The position numbers and the translations under genes were made by a program. Under the pieces are notes generated by a model. It was not told where the DNA came from, ran no database searches, and saw nothing but the letters and a program-made list of their open reading frames with translations. Positions 10,147 through 20,586 of a DNA stretch of 64,000 nt are shown here, one piece after another. The stretch lies in assembly GCA_001510575.1 (NCBI GenBank), contig LNGK01000003.1, positions 859,755-923,754 of the forward strand, read 5' to 3'. Positions within the stretch are counted from its first letter, which is position 1. Each line of letters starts with the position of its first letter. Source of the stretch: Knoxdaviesia capensis. Lineage: Eukaryota; Ascomycota; Sordariomycetes; Microascales; Gondwanamycetaceae.

Positions 10147-13100
10147 ATGAAGGCTTCAAAAGACATGGTGGCCTCCAACGGCCTGACTGTGCTGTATGAG
10201 CCAGACTCGACGTCCGATCCCGTCGTGGCAGAGTAGGTGTCTTCATATATAGAGTGCGTCCGGCCAGCCTCGCTTGTGCTAACCGCGTGCCCGACGACGT
10301 TTGTGTGCTTGCAGCATCGTGCTCGTCACTGGCTACGGCGCCCATCCTCTTCACTCCTGGCAGTATCTTCCCCCGATCGACGACTCTATCAAGTCGCTCC
10401 AACAAACCGTGGACTCCTCCCGTGGAGCGAAAACCCTGCGTCTTCCTCGACTTAAGACACCACGCCGACGGCCAACCGTACTCCAAAAGTCAAACCCCAA
10501 CTGGGCCACTACCACCATATCGTCCGTCCGCTCGCTCACGTCAATCTTATCATCACCTTCGCCCGCCCGCTTCAATGTATCCGAGCCAGACATCTTGCTT
10601 GGAGGTCGCGCCAACGGCCGTCGCCTGCAAAAAGCCGCTGCTGTGTACTGGCCCACCGATCTCCTGCCAGATGCATGCCCGAACACCCGGGTCATAACCT
10701 GGGGCCCCAGTCTCTTTGGCTCCCTCTCGCCGCTATTCGGTAACTCGTTCGACGTGGCTGCCCATGCTGACGACCTCCTCCACGATCTCACGCTGCTACG
10801 GCTGGAAACCCGTACCACGTTCCGACCGATCATATTTGTGGCGCACTCGCTGGGTGGCGTCATTGTGAAAGAGGTACGTACGGCACGTCTGCATGTCTTA
10901 GTCGGTGTTTGTGAATACGACAGAGACATCCCGCGTGGCGTTTGCCACTGAGACTGAACCGGACTGTTCTTTGTCTGACATGCAAGGGGTCTGTCTCCTT
11001 TTCCCTCCCCCCGCAACCAGGCCCTACGGCGGTCCGAATCCGAGCCCGTCCATCACATCAAAGATGTCCTCAACGCAACGTCGGCGGTCGTCTTCCTTGC
11101 ATGCCCACACCGCGGCACCGACAAATCCAAGCTCCCGGACGTGGTTCGCAGCATGGCGCGTGTGTCAATGATGGGCGACGACGCCGACGGCCTCTCCGGC
11201 ATTGACGCCTTCCAGCTCGACCTGGGCCGCCAATCGTTCATCCGCATCTGGAACGACTACAATCTCCGCGTCAAGACCTTTCAGGAGTCGATGCCCGTCC
11301 CGCGGACGCCGTTGGCCGAGCAGTCGACTCGTGGTGGTGGCCCCGATGCAGAGTTCCTGGATCGTCGGGATGCGAGCTGCATTGGGGATCCCCGCGAGCA
11401 CGCTGAGAGCCTCCGGGCCAATCATGTGGATATCTGCCAGTTCCAGTCCGGCTTTGATCGCAATTATCGGGTGTTTCTACAGACTATCACCGCGCTTGTG
11501 CGGACGGAGGCGAACAAGATTCTCCCGTTGACAGATGATGAACTCTGTGCGTATGCCCCCCAGTATCGCTCTATTTACAAGTCCCGACTGTTAACATGCT
11601 TCAGACTGTCTAAAACTCTTGGATCCGCACGGACTCTATATGGCAAATTCGACTCCTGGCCAGCCATCCCTCCACCACGCCACTGGCCAGTGGATCTACG
11701 ATATCCCGGCGTTTCGAACATGGCAGCACCGAGGCCGGGGAAGCGAAGGCCGCATCTTGTGGATCAAGGGACAACCCGGGTCGGGAAAGTCGCAGCTCAT
11801 CCGGTCACTCTACCATCGCCTACTTGCCCAATGGGCACCAAGCGGCTGCGCATCTATCTATGCGGAAGCCAGTGGCCAGGATGTCAGTCAGCTCTTCACC
11901 GTTCCGGCCTACCACCAGCCGTCGGCGAATGTGTATCGATCCATCCTCGTCCAGCTATTCGCGCAAGACCGGCGGCTGCGCCGACAACTCGTCGAACTCC
12001 AAAAGCGGCTGCCGGAGGTTGCGGTGGATGCAGACTTTGAAGACGGAGACTTGGTCAAGTTCTTCATCGACGACTACATCGAGAGCCACATCGACACCGG
12101 AGTTCGCCGGACGTTTCTGTTTGTCGATGCGGCCGACAACTGTAGCCCCGAGTACCTGGATGAGCTGGTGTGCAACCTGGCAAAAATGGCGCTGAACTCC
12201 GACTTTAGCATCTGTCTCGCGTCAAACCACCATGTGCCCGTTACCCACAACGGCGCGACAGAAATCATCGTGAAAGACCACAACTCGGACGACATCCTCC
12301 TGTTCCTCAGCGACCGGTTCGGCGGGTTCTGGGAAGGCCGGTCGCTGACGGTCAGCCGCATCGCCGAGCGAGCGGCGGGCGTGTTCCTGTGGGCGGAGAT
12401 CGTGGTCAACATCCTCAACGCAGCGATCGCCGAGGGCGCCACACGTGAGCTGATCAATGACACGGTCGAGGACCTCCCGGACGACCTGGACGCGCTTTAC
12501 GAGTGGATGCTCAGCTCGCTGACGGACGACGAGCGCGCCGACGCGCTGGTGCTGATGCAGTGGGTGGTGTTCGCGGCCGAGCCGCTCCGGCTGAACGACC
12601 TGCGCATTGCGGTGCAGTGCTCGCGGCCGTGGGCGGCGTCCGACACGCCCGAGGACGCGTTCGACATTGGCGCGCCGATGTCGCTGCAGATCCTGCGCAG
12701 CCGGCGGTTCGACGCGCACTTTGACTCGCCGGTCGAGTTTCTGCGCTATGTGCGCACGCGGTCGGTCGGGCTACTCGAGCTGCGGCCGGACGGTCGGGAT
12801 GGAGATGCCGGGGCCAGCATTCCGGGTCTCACGGTGGATGCTGGTGGCGCGCGGTCGCCGTCGTCGGTGTACAGCCACGCTTCGGAACCGATCGGGCTGC
12901 AGCGGGTGTACCCGATCCACGAGTCGGTCCGCGACTTTTTCCTCAGAGGGCGCGGGTTTGCGGTGCTCTCGGATACGCAGCCGGGGCCGAGTGCGGACTT
13001 TACGGATATCTCGCACTTTGTGCTCCTCCGCGCGTGTCTGATGTACCTCAACTCGGCCGACCTGGAGCTCCTGAATTCTCGCCAACAAGACCACCGCCAT

Positions 13101-13451
13101 CACCGCCACTACCAGGCCGGCAGCCCCGGCAGCCCCGGCAACACCCCCAGCCTCGCACGCCAGCGCCACCTCCTCGTCACCGCATACCCGTTCCTCGCGT
13201 ACGCGGTCGACCACCTGGTCTTCCACGTGCTCAGCGCGCGCCACTTCCGCTACTTCCTGCCGCAGATGTCGGTGTTCCGCGTCCTGGGCGGGCGACGTGC
13301 GCGGCTGTGGCGGCGGTGGACGGCGCTCCTGGGGTGCGACGTGCCGGGCGAGCTGCTGGCGCGGTGCCGCGGCGAGCTGGTGCGGCCGGTGTATGCGGGC
13401 GTGTTTCGGCTAGAGCGGGTGTTTCGGGCGCTAAGGAGGATGGCGGGGTAG
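10147..13451 (+). CDS. Lipase-like/NACHT STAND protein (fungal NLR-like)
   Basis: Exons 10147-10232, 10315-10873, 11021-11546 and 11605-13451 join in frame to 1005 residues. An alpha/beta-hydrolase N-terminal domain shows IVLVTGYGAHPLHSW (about 30-44) and the nucleophile elbow AHSLGG with S207, then a FLACPHRGTD block. A NACHT-type P-loop GQPGSGKS lies at 446-453 and a Walker B-like FLFVDAADN in exon 4. The winged-helix region and the phrase IHESVRDFFL are typical of fungal NACHT proteins. No ankyrin, WD40 or TPR repeats follow, so it ends after the STAND arm. Family members act as ligand-gated switches in heterokaryon incompatibility or non-self response, with the N-terminal domain as effector. 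The usual HG of the first hydrolase motif is TG here, so activity is uncertain. The first 28 residues rest on one splice choice. Confidence 0.85.
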
Positions 13452-14157
13452 GGTGAAGTTTGGTTGTGATCCGGGTGAACGGGTATCTCCATCTATTTGC
13501 GAGAACGAAGGTCACGTCAACCGGGGTTCGGAGTGTGGATTTGACGTCCGGTTAGGGTTAGGGTTAGGGTCTCCAGAACCGAGAAAAGAGCAAAACAGAA
13601 AGGTCCACGACGTATTTGACCTTCCGCTGTGGGGAGCAGCTCCAGTTCCAGGAGGATCAAGAGAACAAGAACTTGCAGATTATGTTCCCCGGGACCTCTA
13701 TAATACCCCAGCTATTGCAATCCAGCTTTTTGTTCCTGGGCGTTTCTGCACGTCGAATTGGCGGTGACTGGTGACGTTTTTGCGGTTCTCGATTCGCTTG
13801 CCGCACAGGCAATTTAGGCGGACCGGAACACGGGATGAACTGAAGGATGACTGTATCAAGCCCGGGAATAACGATCTAATTCCTTTTCTTTTTTTCTGTT
13901 TTTCTTTTTATACATGTCCACAAAAGAAACCGCCGCATCGCAGATTTAGATTCCTTAAGGGTTGGACCCATCCTCGGTGTAGCATTTTGCAACTTTAGTC
14001 AGCATCGAGATGACCTAACCGGACCCCTTCACCAGGCCATTTTTTCCACGGGCGCGCGTGTTTTTCTCTTCCGCTTCTTCCCGGACTTTGCGGCCATCTG
14101 CATCTGCATCGGACCTACTCACCACCGCCGGCGTTCCGGATCTCTCGACGCAAAAAC
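13452..14157. other. Intergenic stretch with TTAGGG repeats
   Basis: No gene seen. It contains three tandem TTAGGG units at 13552-13570, about 100 bases after the NACHT gene stop, and pyrimidine-rich DNA leading to the regulator start at 14158. Confidence 0.6.
13552..13570 (+). repeat. Interstitial telomere-type repeat (TTAGGG x3)
   Basis: Three perfect TTAGGG units, the telomere repeat of most filamentous fungi. It is too short for a chromosome end. It could be a telobox-like regulatory element or a repair scar. Confidence 0.9.
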
Positions 14158-16830
14158 ATGGCTGGCCCGGCGCGCTTGAATGTGCGGTTCATGCCGACCG
14201 ACGGCTCGGGGCTGCCGCTGAAACGCCACCAGGTGTCGCAGGCCTGCACGGATTGCCGGAGGAAGAAGGTGAGAAAGGAACCGTTGGAGCCCGGGTGTGG
14301 CGTCCGCGGATGGCGATGGTGGGCGCGGCTAACGTTCCGATGTAGAAACGCTGCGTGCACATCTCCGGGCGGTTCCAGCACGACGACGAGATCGGGGACC
14401 TGCCGCCGCGCGACGAGTTCGCGGCCGCCCGCCCGGCGAGTGGCCCGGAGACCGGGACTCCGGCGTCGGGCGGCCAGAGCGGATCAGAGTAAGATACATG
14501 GCGCGGGAGTCACCCGCAATTGGGCGTTTGGTGTTGTACTGACGCAGTATGCAGACATGCCGATGCTCTTCGCTCCGCCACGCCGGATACTCAGGGATCA
14601 GAGGCTCACGGCCACTCCGATCCCCGCCAGCCACTCCACAGCTCGCCGACCCGGCCGTCGCCACGCCACGCGGCCCCACCCCGCCGGCCAACGGGCCCGG
14701 CCGACCGACGGTCTCCCGAGGCGGGTCATGCGCCGGCCGACCACCTGTCGGCGTCGCGCTTCGTCGGCGACCTGAACCCCGAGGGCATGTTCATCGAGGC
14801 CACCACGCACAAGTCGGCGCCGGGCTCGGGCGGCCCGCGCAGGTACGACGTCGGCATCTGGATGGCGGCCAGCGGCGTCGCCCCCACGCCCCGCCCGCCG
14901 GCCGGCACCAGCATGCTGCTCGAGCCCCGCAGCGGCGGCAGCGGCAGCGGCAGCGGCCACGGCACGCTGTCGCTGATGGACCGGCTGCTGCTGCCGGTGA
15001 TCCACAACGAGTGTCTGAACTGCCTGCCGCCCGACGCGCACTACGCACGCATGGAGCTGCTGTACCGGCAGAAGATCCACCCGCTGTTCCCGGTGATCCC
15101 GGAGCGCGTGTTCGGCTGCGCGGCGCTGCCGTCGCCCGCGGCGGCCTCGGGCGAGTCCGCCGAGCTGGTGGTGTTCCGCCAGGTGATCTGCCTGGCGGCC
15201 TGCACCGACCCGGACATGGCGCCGCACCTGTACCTGCAGACCAGGCGCGGCGGCTCCGCGCTGCTGGCGTTCCACGAGTTCTCGGTGTCGGTGTCGTCGG
15301 CCGCGCGCGCCATCCTCGAGACGTCGCTGATCGCCAACAAGTTCGTGCACATCCGCGCGCTGCTGATCCTGTCGCTGTACACGCAGCCCAGCACGCCCGA
15401 CGAGCTCGACCTGCCGAGCCAGCTGGGCGCCGACGCCGTGCACTACTCGCACACGCTGGGGCTGCACCTGCAGAACGACGCCGACGACAGCGTGACGAAC
15501 CTGTACTGCGCCGTGTGGGCGCTCGACAAGATCAACGCCGCGCTGTACGGCCGGCCGTGTCTGATCCACGAGCGCGATCTCAGCACCGACTTCTCCACCT
15601 GGATTGCCCGCTGTCCGCCGTGTTTCCGCCTGTTGCTGTCCGTCACCCAGTGGCTGGACACCGTGATCGAACTGTACCGCCCGGGCCTGAGTGCGCTGGC
15701 GTCCGGCTACGAAAAGATCTCCGTGGTCGACCTGCCAGTGCTGGAGAAGCTCATCAGCGAAGCGGGGGCTTTGAAGGTGGCCAGTCCGCTGATAGGTAGA
15801 TAGATCTCTTGCTCAAGCTACTTACCGCCCACGCTAACCCTCTGTCTGCTGGCCAGCTACCATCGAAATCTTCTACCACGCAGTGATCATCCTCTCCTGC
15901 CGCCTCCCACGTCCGGACACCCGCACCGGCTCGAAAGAAACCATCCCGCCGCCCTCGGCCAACGCGCGCCGCTCACTGGCCACCGAGCGCATCGCCGCCG
16001 CCGTGCCGCGCGACAACCCCAGCCCGATCATCCTCGTCCCGTACGCCATCTCGCTCGCGCTAAGCGTCGAGTACCGCAAGATGCGCCACACGCTGCTGCC
16101 GATGTTCCGCGCCCGCGCCACCGCGGCGTTCCGCTCCAACTGCGAACTGCTGCGCGCCTACGCCGACCGCTTCTGGAACGCGCGCGTCGTGTCGAATCTG
16201 GGCGACCGTGTGCTCAAGGAGATGGACCGCGCTGCGAGCTCGTTGGTGCCGCCGACCGACCCCGCTCCGGGCGCCGCCGCCGCCGCCGCCGCCGGCGGGC
16301 GTGGGGCCGATGAGCGCCGCATCCGCGTGGGGCAGTACCCGAGCTTGCCGGCGCAGATACATACACACCAGCGCTTTGCTCCGCAGACCACCCCGCACCA
16401 GGCAGCCCATAACGTGCCGTACCAGTCACCGCACAGTAGCCCCCAGCCCGCCGTGTCGGGCCAGATGCCCAGCTACACCCGCCGGCACCACAACAGCCTG
16501 GACCTCCCGCCGCTGCAGCTGTCGCCCAGCGCCCCGGACCACCACGCCACAGCCACGGCCGCGTCCCACAGGGCACGGTCCCCCGCGAACCCGTTCACCA
16601 GCGGCTCCCCGCCGGCATCCGTTGCAGCGGCGCCGGACGTGATCATGGACGGCGTCGACGTGTTCGGCCACCTCGACCCGGACTTCAACCTCAGCGCGGT
16701 CGATAACGCGCTGGAAGCCAACCTGGACGTGGCGCTGCCGCTGACGTGGGACTGGGAGCAGCTGGTCGGGATGAGTCCCGGGCCGGGCGTTGGGTACGGG
16801 GCTGTGGCCGCCGAGTTTGTCGGGGAGTAG
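14158..16830 (+). CDS. Fungal-specific transcription factor, half zinc cluster
   Basis: Exons 14158-14268, 14346-14488, 14555-15795 and 15857-16830 join in frame to 822 residues. Residues 22-40 are basic and hold C-x2-C-x6-C (C30, C33, C40), the first half of a Zn2Cys6 cluster. The second cysteine triplet does not follow: the next stretch is ISGRFQHDDEIGD and then a long Ser/Pro/His/Arg-rich linker. A conserved-looking block FVGDLNPEGMF comes next. The middle is a fungal_trans (PF04082-type) region beginning near YARMELLYRQKIHPLFPVIPE, containing a VWALDKINAALYGRP segment. The C-terminal region is Pro/Gln/His-rich with an acidic end. It is a nuclear regulator by family, and its targets cannot be told from sequence. 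The acceptor of exon 3 was set by reading frame, since the upstream CGCAG would shift the frame. Confidence 0.85.
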
Positions 16831-17183
16831 GAGTGTGTGGTGGTTCTGGGCTCTGGGTGCCTTTGTTGGTTTTGCGCGCTGGTTTGAGCTTTTGCGATCT
16901 CCTCTGATGACGATGCTTTGTATATGAAGCATTCACGACGTAATATGTATGATATTTTAATTCCGGAGGTGCATGGTTAAGCCACGTAGTAACTTCTGTC
17001 CCTTCAGCCCATCTCACACAGTCTGACTTGAAAAATGTCCGTCCCACATTACATCTCACAGTCCGCGCCGGCTGCGTTTCTGATATCCACACACAATAAC
17101 CCCCCTCCAACGTCGTACAGATACCCCAAGATGAACTCGTCACCGGCCCTTCAAACACACACAGCAGTCAGGCAAGCACACGT
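16831..17183. other. Convergent intergenic stretch
   Basis: 3' flanks of the regulator gene (plus) and the DUF1772 gene (minus). No gene seen. Confidence 0.6.
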
Positions 17184-17747
17184 CTAAACCACCAACATCC
17201 CCAGTCCCAGCGCCGCAGCACCCACAGCCAGGCCGCCCCGCACCAGATTCAGCTGCCCCCAAGCGGCGACCAGCTCGGCGGCCCGCGCCTCGTTCTCCAC
17301 CTCGGCAGCCCCGGCGGCCACCAGCCGCGCCTCGACGTCGGCCTCCTCGACATACACGCCGCCGGCCGGCGCGCGCGCCTGCACGATCATCGCGCGGTAC
17401 CGCATCTCCAGCTCCGCGTTGACCGGCCCCAGCACCGCGACGGTGTACGGGCCGACCGCCAGCACCGCGACCGCCGCCGCCGCGAACCGCCGCGCGCCGC
17501 CGAGGCCCAGCCCGTGCGCGCCGACCGCCAGCCCCGCGAACGCCGCCCCGCACGCGCGGAACAGCGGCTTGTACAGCGCGTGGCCCGCGCGGTACATGTT
17601 GCGCCACAGCCGCAGCATCACCGCCGGCGGCGCGTCGCGCACGCGCGGGATCGTCTGCGCCGACAGCGAGAGGTTGCCGATGCCGGCGGCGAGCGTGGCG
17701 AACACCACCGTCGCGTGGGCGATGCGGAACGGGAGGGGGGTGGCCAT
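17184..17747 (-). CDS. DUF1772 family four-helix membrane protein
   Basis: A single exon of 187 residues. Predicted membrane segments lie near residues 9-28, 62-81, 87-107 and 168-187. The motif WGQLNLVR (163-170) just before the last helix matches the W-x2-LN-x2-R signature I associate with DUF1772 (anthrone oxygenase-like) proteins. Some relatives act in polyketide clusters (anthrone oxidation, noranthrone oxidase type), but no polyketide synthase lies in this window, so no substrate can be named. The loop between helices 3 and 4 is Ala/Glu-rich. The start is the ATG at 17747; an upstream in-frame extension has no good start context. Confidence 0.8.
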   Translation of the reverse strand: MATPLPFRIAHATVVFATLAAGIGNLSLSAQTIPRVRDAPPAVMLRLWRNMYRAGHALYKPLFRACGAAFAGLAVGAHGLGLGGARRFAAAAVAVLAVGPYTVAVLGPVNAELEMRYRAMIVQARAPAGGVYVEEADVEARLVAAGAAEVENEARAAELVAAWGQLNLVRGGLAVGAAALGLGMLVV

Positions 17748-18186
17748 TTTTGATGCTGATTGTGTGAGGGCTTGGTGGACCAGCAGTGACAGCTTTAGCG
17801 ATATCTGATTCCTGGGCGTGGCAGTGGGGTTGGAAAAATGATGAGGTTCTTTGTTCTTTGGAGTTCTGGCTGTTTGTTTGTTACATGAAGAAAACAAACC
17901 GCAAGAGAACAAACGAGATACACACACAAAATGCCCAAACCAGACACTGATTCGTCACAACCCTAACCCTTCCGCCTAACCCTAATCCCCACCCGTTATC
18001 GACAACTGCTACTGAGGATGGACTACAGACAGCACAGGCTACCGAAATGTTCAAACAGGCCAGTACATATATACCTGCCCTCATAATCATGGACTTCATG
18101 TGTACATGCCATCTAACACATACATCCTGCATCGCCATTTCCGCCCCTCCGTTTCCCGCACCTCCATCTAACTACTGCGTCTCCCA
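17748..18186. other. Intergenic stretch with CCCTAA motifs
   Basis: This is the promoter side of the DUF1772 gene. CCTAACCCT-type telobox-like motifs lie at about 17961-17990, some 210-240 bases upstream of its start. Confidence 0.5.
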
Positions 18187-20110
18187 TCACCGCCGGAGAT
18201 CTGCAACGGTAAAGGTCAAGTCGTCCCGCTCAAGAACGTGGCCCGTCGGCTGTTCGCATCGCGTGTACAGCGACTCCTCCGAGTGTGGGTGGAACGTGGC
18301 CGTCTGCCGGCAGTCCAGAATATGGTCCTTGCCCGGCGGGTCGGTCAGCCGGAAGATGCCGTATCTAGTTGTTTGCGCATGCACGTTAGTCTCGCACAGA
18401 AATCTCCAAACCTCTTCCTGCCTGGGCATTGACTAGGAAACAAGGGGAACTTACGATGGCTCAAACTTCGGCGCACACACAATGGCAATCGCCTCGGGCA
18501 GCCCGGCCTGGTACGACGCATGCGTGTGCAGATCCCGCGAGCTCATGAAGCACGACTGCGTCGGGTGCGTGTGGATCCAGCCGTAGCAGTTCATGTTCGT
18601 CTTCTCCAGGTACTCGTGGATGCCCAGCTCGTTGACCGTCTCGCACGTGTCCGACGTGCCGATCTGCTCCGGAATCAGGAGTTCGTGGATGTACAGCGCC
18701 CCGTGCTGCGGCGCCCCGCACAGCATCCCGCACGTCTCGATCCGGTTGTTCGTGTTCTTCTGCGCCAGCCGCGCGAACTCGCGCCGCAGCCCCGCCGGCA
18801 GGAAGATCGGCCGCAGCGGCTCGCCGCTCTCCAGGTACGCCGACGGCCCAAACACAAACTCGTCCTCTTCAACGTGCGGCGTGGCCTTGCCCGACGGCGT
18901 CGACACCGGCTCGGCATCCAGCGACACTTTGGGCGGCCGCGCCGGCCACGCGCTGCTGCTAGGCTCCGGCCCATCCGGCGTCCGAGCGGCGGGTCTGGGC
19001 GACAACGGCGGGGGCAGCCCCACTTTGGGTGGCCGAACGGGTGCACGGGTGTCGCTGCTGGGGAACAGCTCGTGGTCGGTCTGGTTGGAAACCGCGCGGA
19101 TGGGCTGCGGCCGGATTGGCGGGGTGCTGGTTTCGCTGCGGTCGAGCCCGTGTTTCGCCGGCCGCTGCGGCTGGACGGGCGCGTAGGAGATGGGCTTCGA
19201 CTGCGACACCGACGGATACGAGTAGTTTGTAGATCGGACCGGCGTGTCCGCGTCGCCCGTCCGGGCCGCCTGCTGCTGCGACGTCTGCGTGTGGTCCAAG
19301 CGAACCCTCGCCGCCTCCATCTGTAAGCGAAACAGCTCGTCCTCGTCTGTCGTCGCCGGGCGTTCGTCGTACTGGCTCTGCGGAGGGGGTGGTCGAGACG
19401 GCTGCACCGGGGTCGTGGCCCGGCCGGCATACTCCCAGTACCCCGCACCGGGAAACGTGGCCTGCCGCACTTCAGCATAGTGATCCTGCTCGACCGCCCG
19501 CTGTTTCTGCAGTTTTCGAGCCACGCGCACCGCCAGCTCCTGGTTGTCGGCGGCATTCAGCACTCGCACGTTCTCGGCAGCGGTCGGGGCCAGCACGTCG
19601 CGGAAGCGGGGCCCGGAGGAGTTCGGATTTGCCGTCTGCGAGTGTCGCTTCGATTCAGCTGCCGGGGCCATGCGTTTCCACTCATTGCAGTCCTTCTCAA
19701 TCAGCGGCTTGAACTCCTCCAGCATTTTCAGCACCGAGTTGAGCCCGGTGGTCAGCGACCGGTACAGCTTCTTGCTCTCGGCATCTTTGAACTCGGGGTG
19801 TGTCGGAAGGTAGTTGAGGACGAGGATCGAGTGTCGGTAAAGGTAATAGTATGCGCGTTTGTAGTCTTGTTCCTTCGCGGCAAAGATGGCCTGTGGTGGT
19901 GTCCGGAACACGCCGTCGACGGTCAGTCTCGGCGCCAACCGATTCGATTTCCAGTAGAACCAACAGATTTCAGACACTGCATACCTCTTGATACAAAACC
20001 TTGGTTGATCTTACCCAGTACTTAAACTGAAGGTTGGGATTGAACGTAAAGGCCTCTGCTGCCTCGGTGATTTCCTTGACACTAGGTGGGGCAGCCCTCC
20101 TTGAAGGCAT
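18187..20110 (-). CDS. sst2: AMSH/Sst2-like JAMM deubiquitinase (STAMBP family)
   Basis: Exons 20110-20015, 19890-18455 and 18364-18187 on the minus strand join to 569 residues. The N-terminus (about 1-115) matches the USP8/AMSH dimerisation helical domain, with KEQDYKRAYYYLYRHSIL. A long Pro/Ser/Gln-rich disordered middle follows. The MPN+ domain starts near residue 395. It has the catalytic Glu in IETCG (about E417) and the JAMM zinc motif HTHPTQSCFMSSRD, with H472, H474, S482 and D485. The AMSH-specific second zinc site is suggested by the C-terminal DCRQTATFHPHS. Family members cut K63-linked ubiquitin chains from cargo on endosomes, coupled to ESCRT. VPS4, the ATPase that recycles ESCRT-III, is encoded 6.7 kb downstream in the window. 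Confidence 0.93.
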
Positions 20111-20586
20111 TCTGGAAACAGAAAGCTAGCGGGTAGGGGGGAAAAGAGAATCAAGAGGATAAATAGGAGAGGAGCTGAAACCAACGAGTCATAAACATAA
20201 GGGCATCAAGTCATGATTATTCGATTAAGTCTAGAGGTGGAAAAGGAAGAAGAAAGATAGAGAATGCTGAAGAAAGAATGGTGACGAATCTGGGGCCAGT
20301 CTTGATGGCGGAAGGTGATGTAATGACCGACAACCCTAAGCTGTTAACCCTACGGATAAGCCCTAAGTTGTGGCTTCATTATCACAAGCTCCTCTTCATA
20401 AAGTTTCTTTTTTTAAAAAAAAATCTTTTTTAAAATAAATAATAATAAAAGTTGAAGATAAGATTTTCTGGAGTTCTTAACTAAAAACTACACTAGGTGA
20501 ATGATTTATCTGTTGAAAAGAAGAAGAAATGAAGAGCTTTAAAAAAATAGAGAGCTTTCTTGAGTTAATCGAGGATCGATAATGAT
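20111..20586. other. AT-rich stretch at left edge of accessory island
   Basis: No gene seen. From about 20395 the sequence becomes strongly AT-rich (runs of A and T, AATAAT), unlike the GC-rich deubiquitinase gene. It marks the left border of the island that continues to about 25 kb. Confidence 0.6.

Noticed and set aside
14520..14560. CGCAG acceptor at about 14546 for exon 3 of the regulator
   Set aside because: It leads into a different frame lacking the fungal_trans domain. TATGCAG ending at 14554 keeps the correct frame.
14598..15569. 323-codon minus-strand frame rich in Arg, Val and Ala
   Set aside because: Antisense shadow of the regulator gene. Its composition is typical of reversed GC-rich codons.
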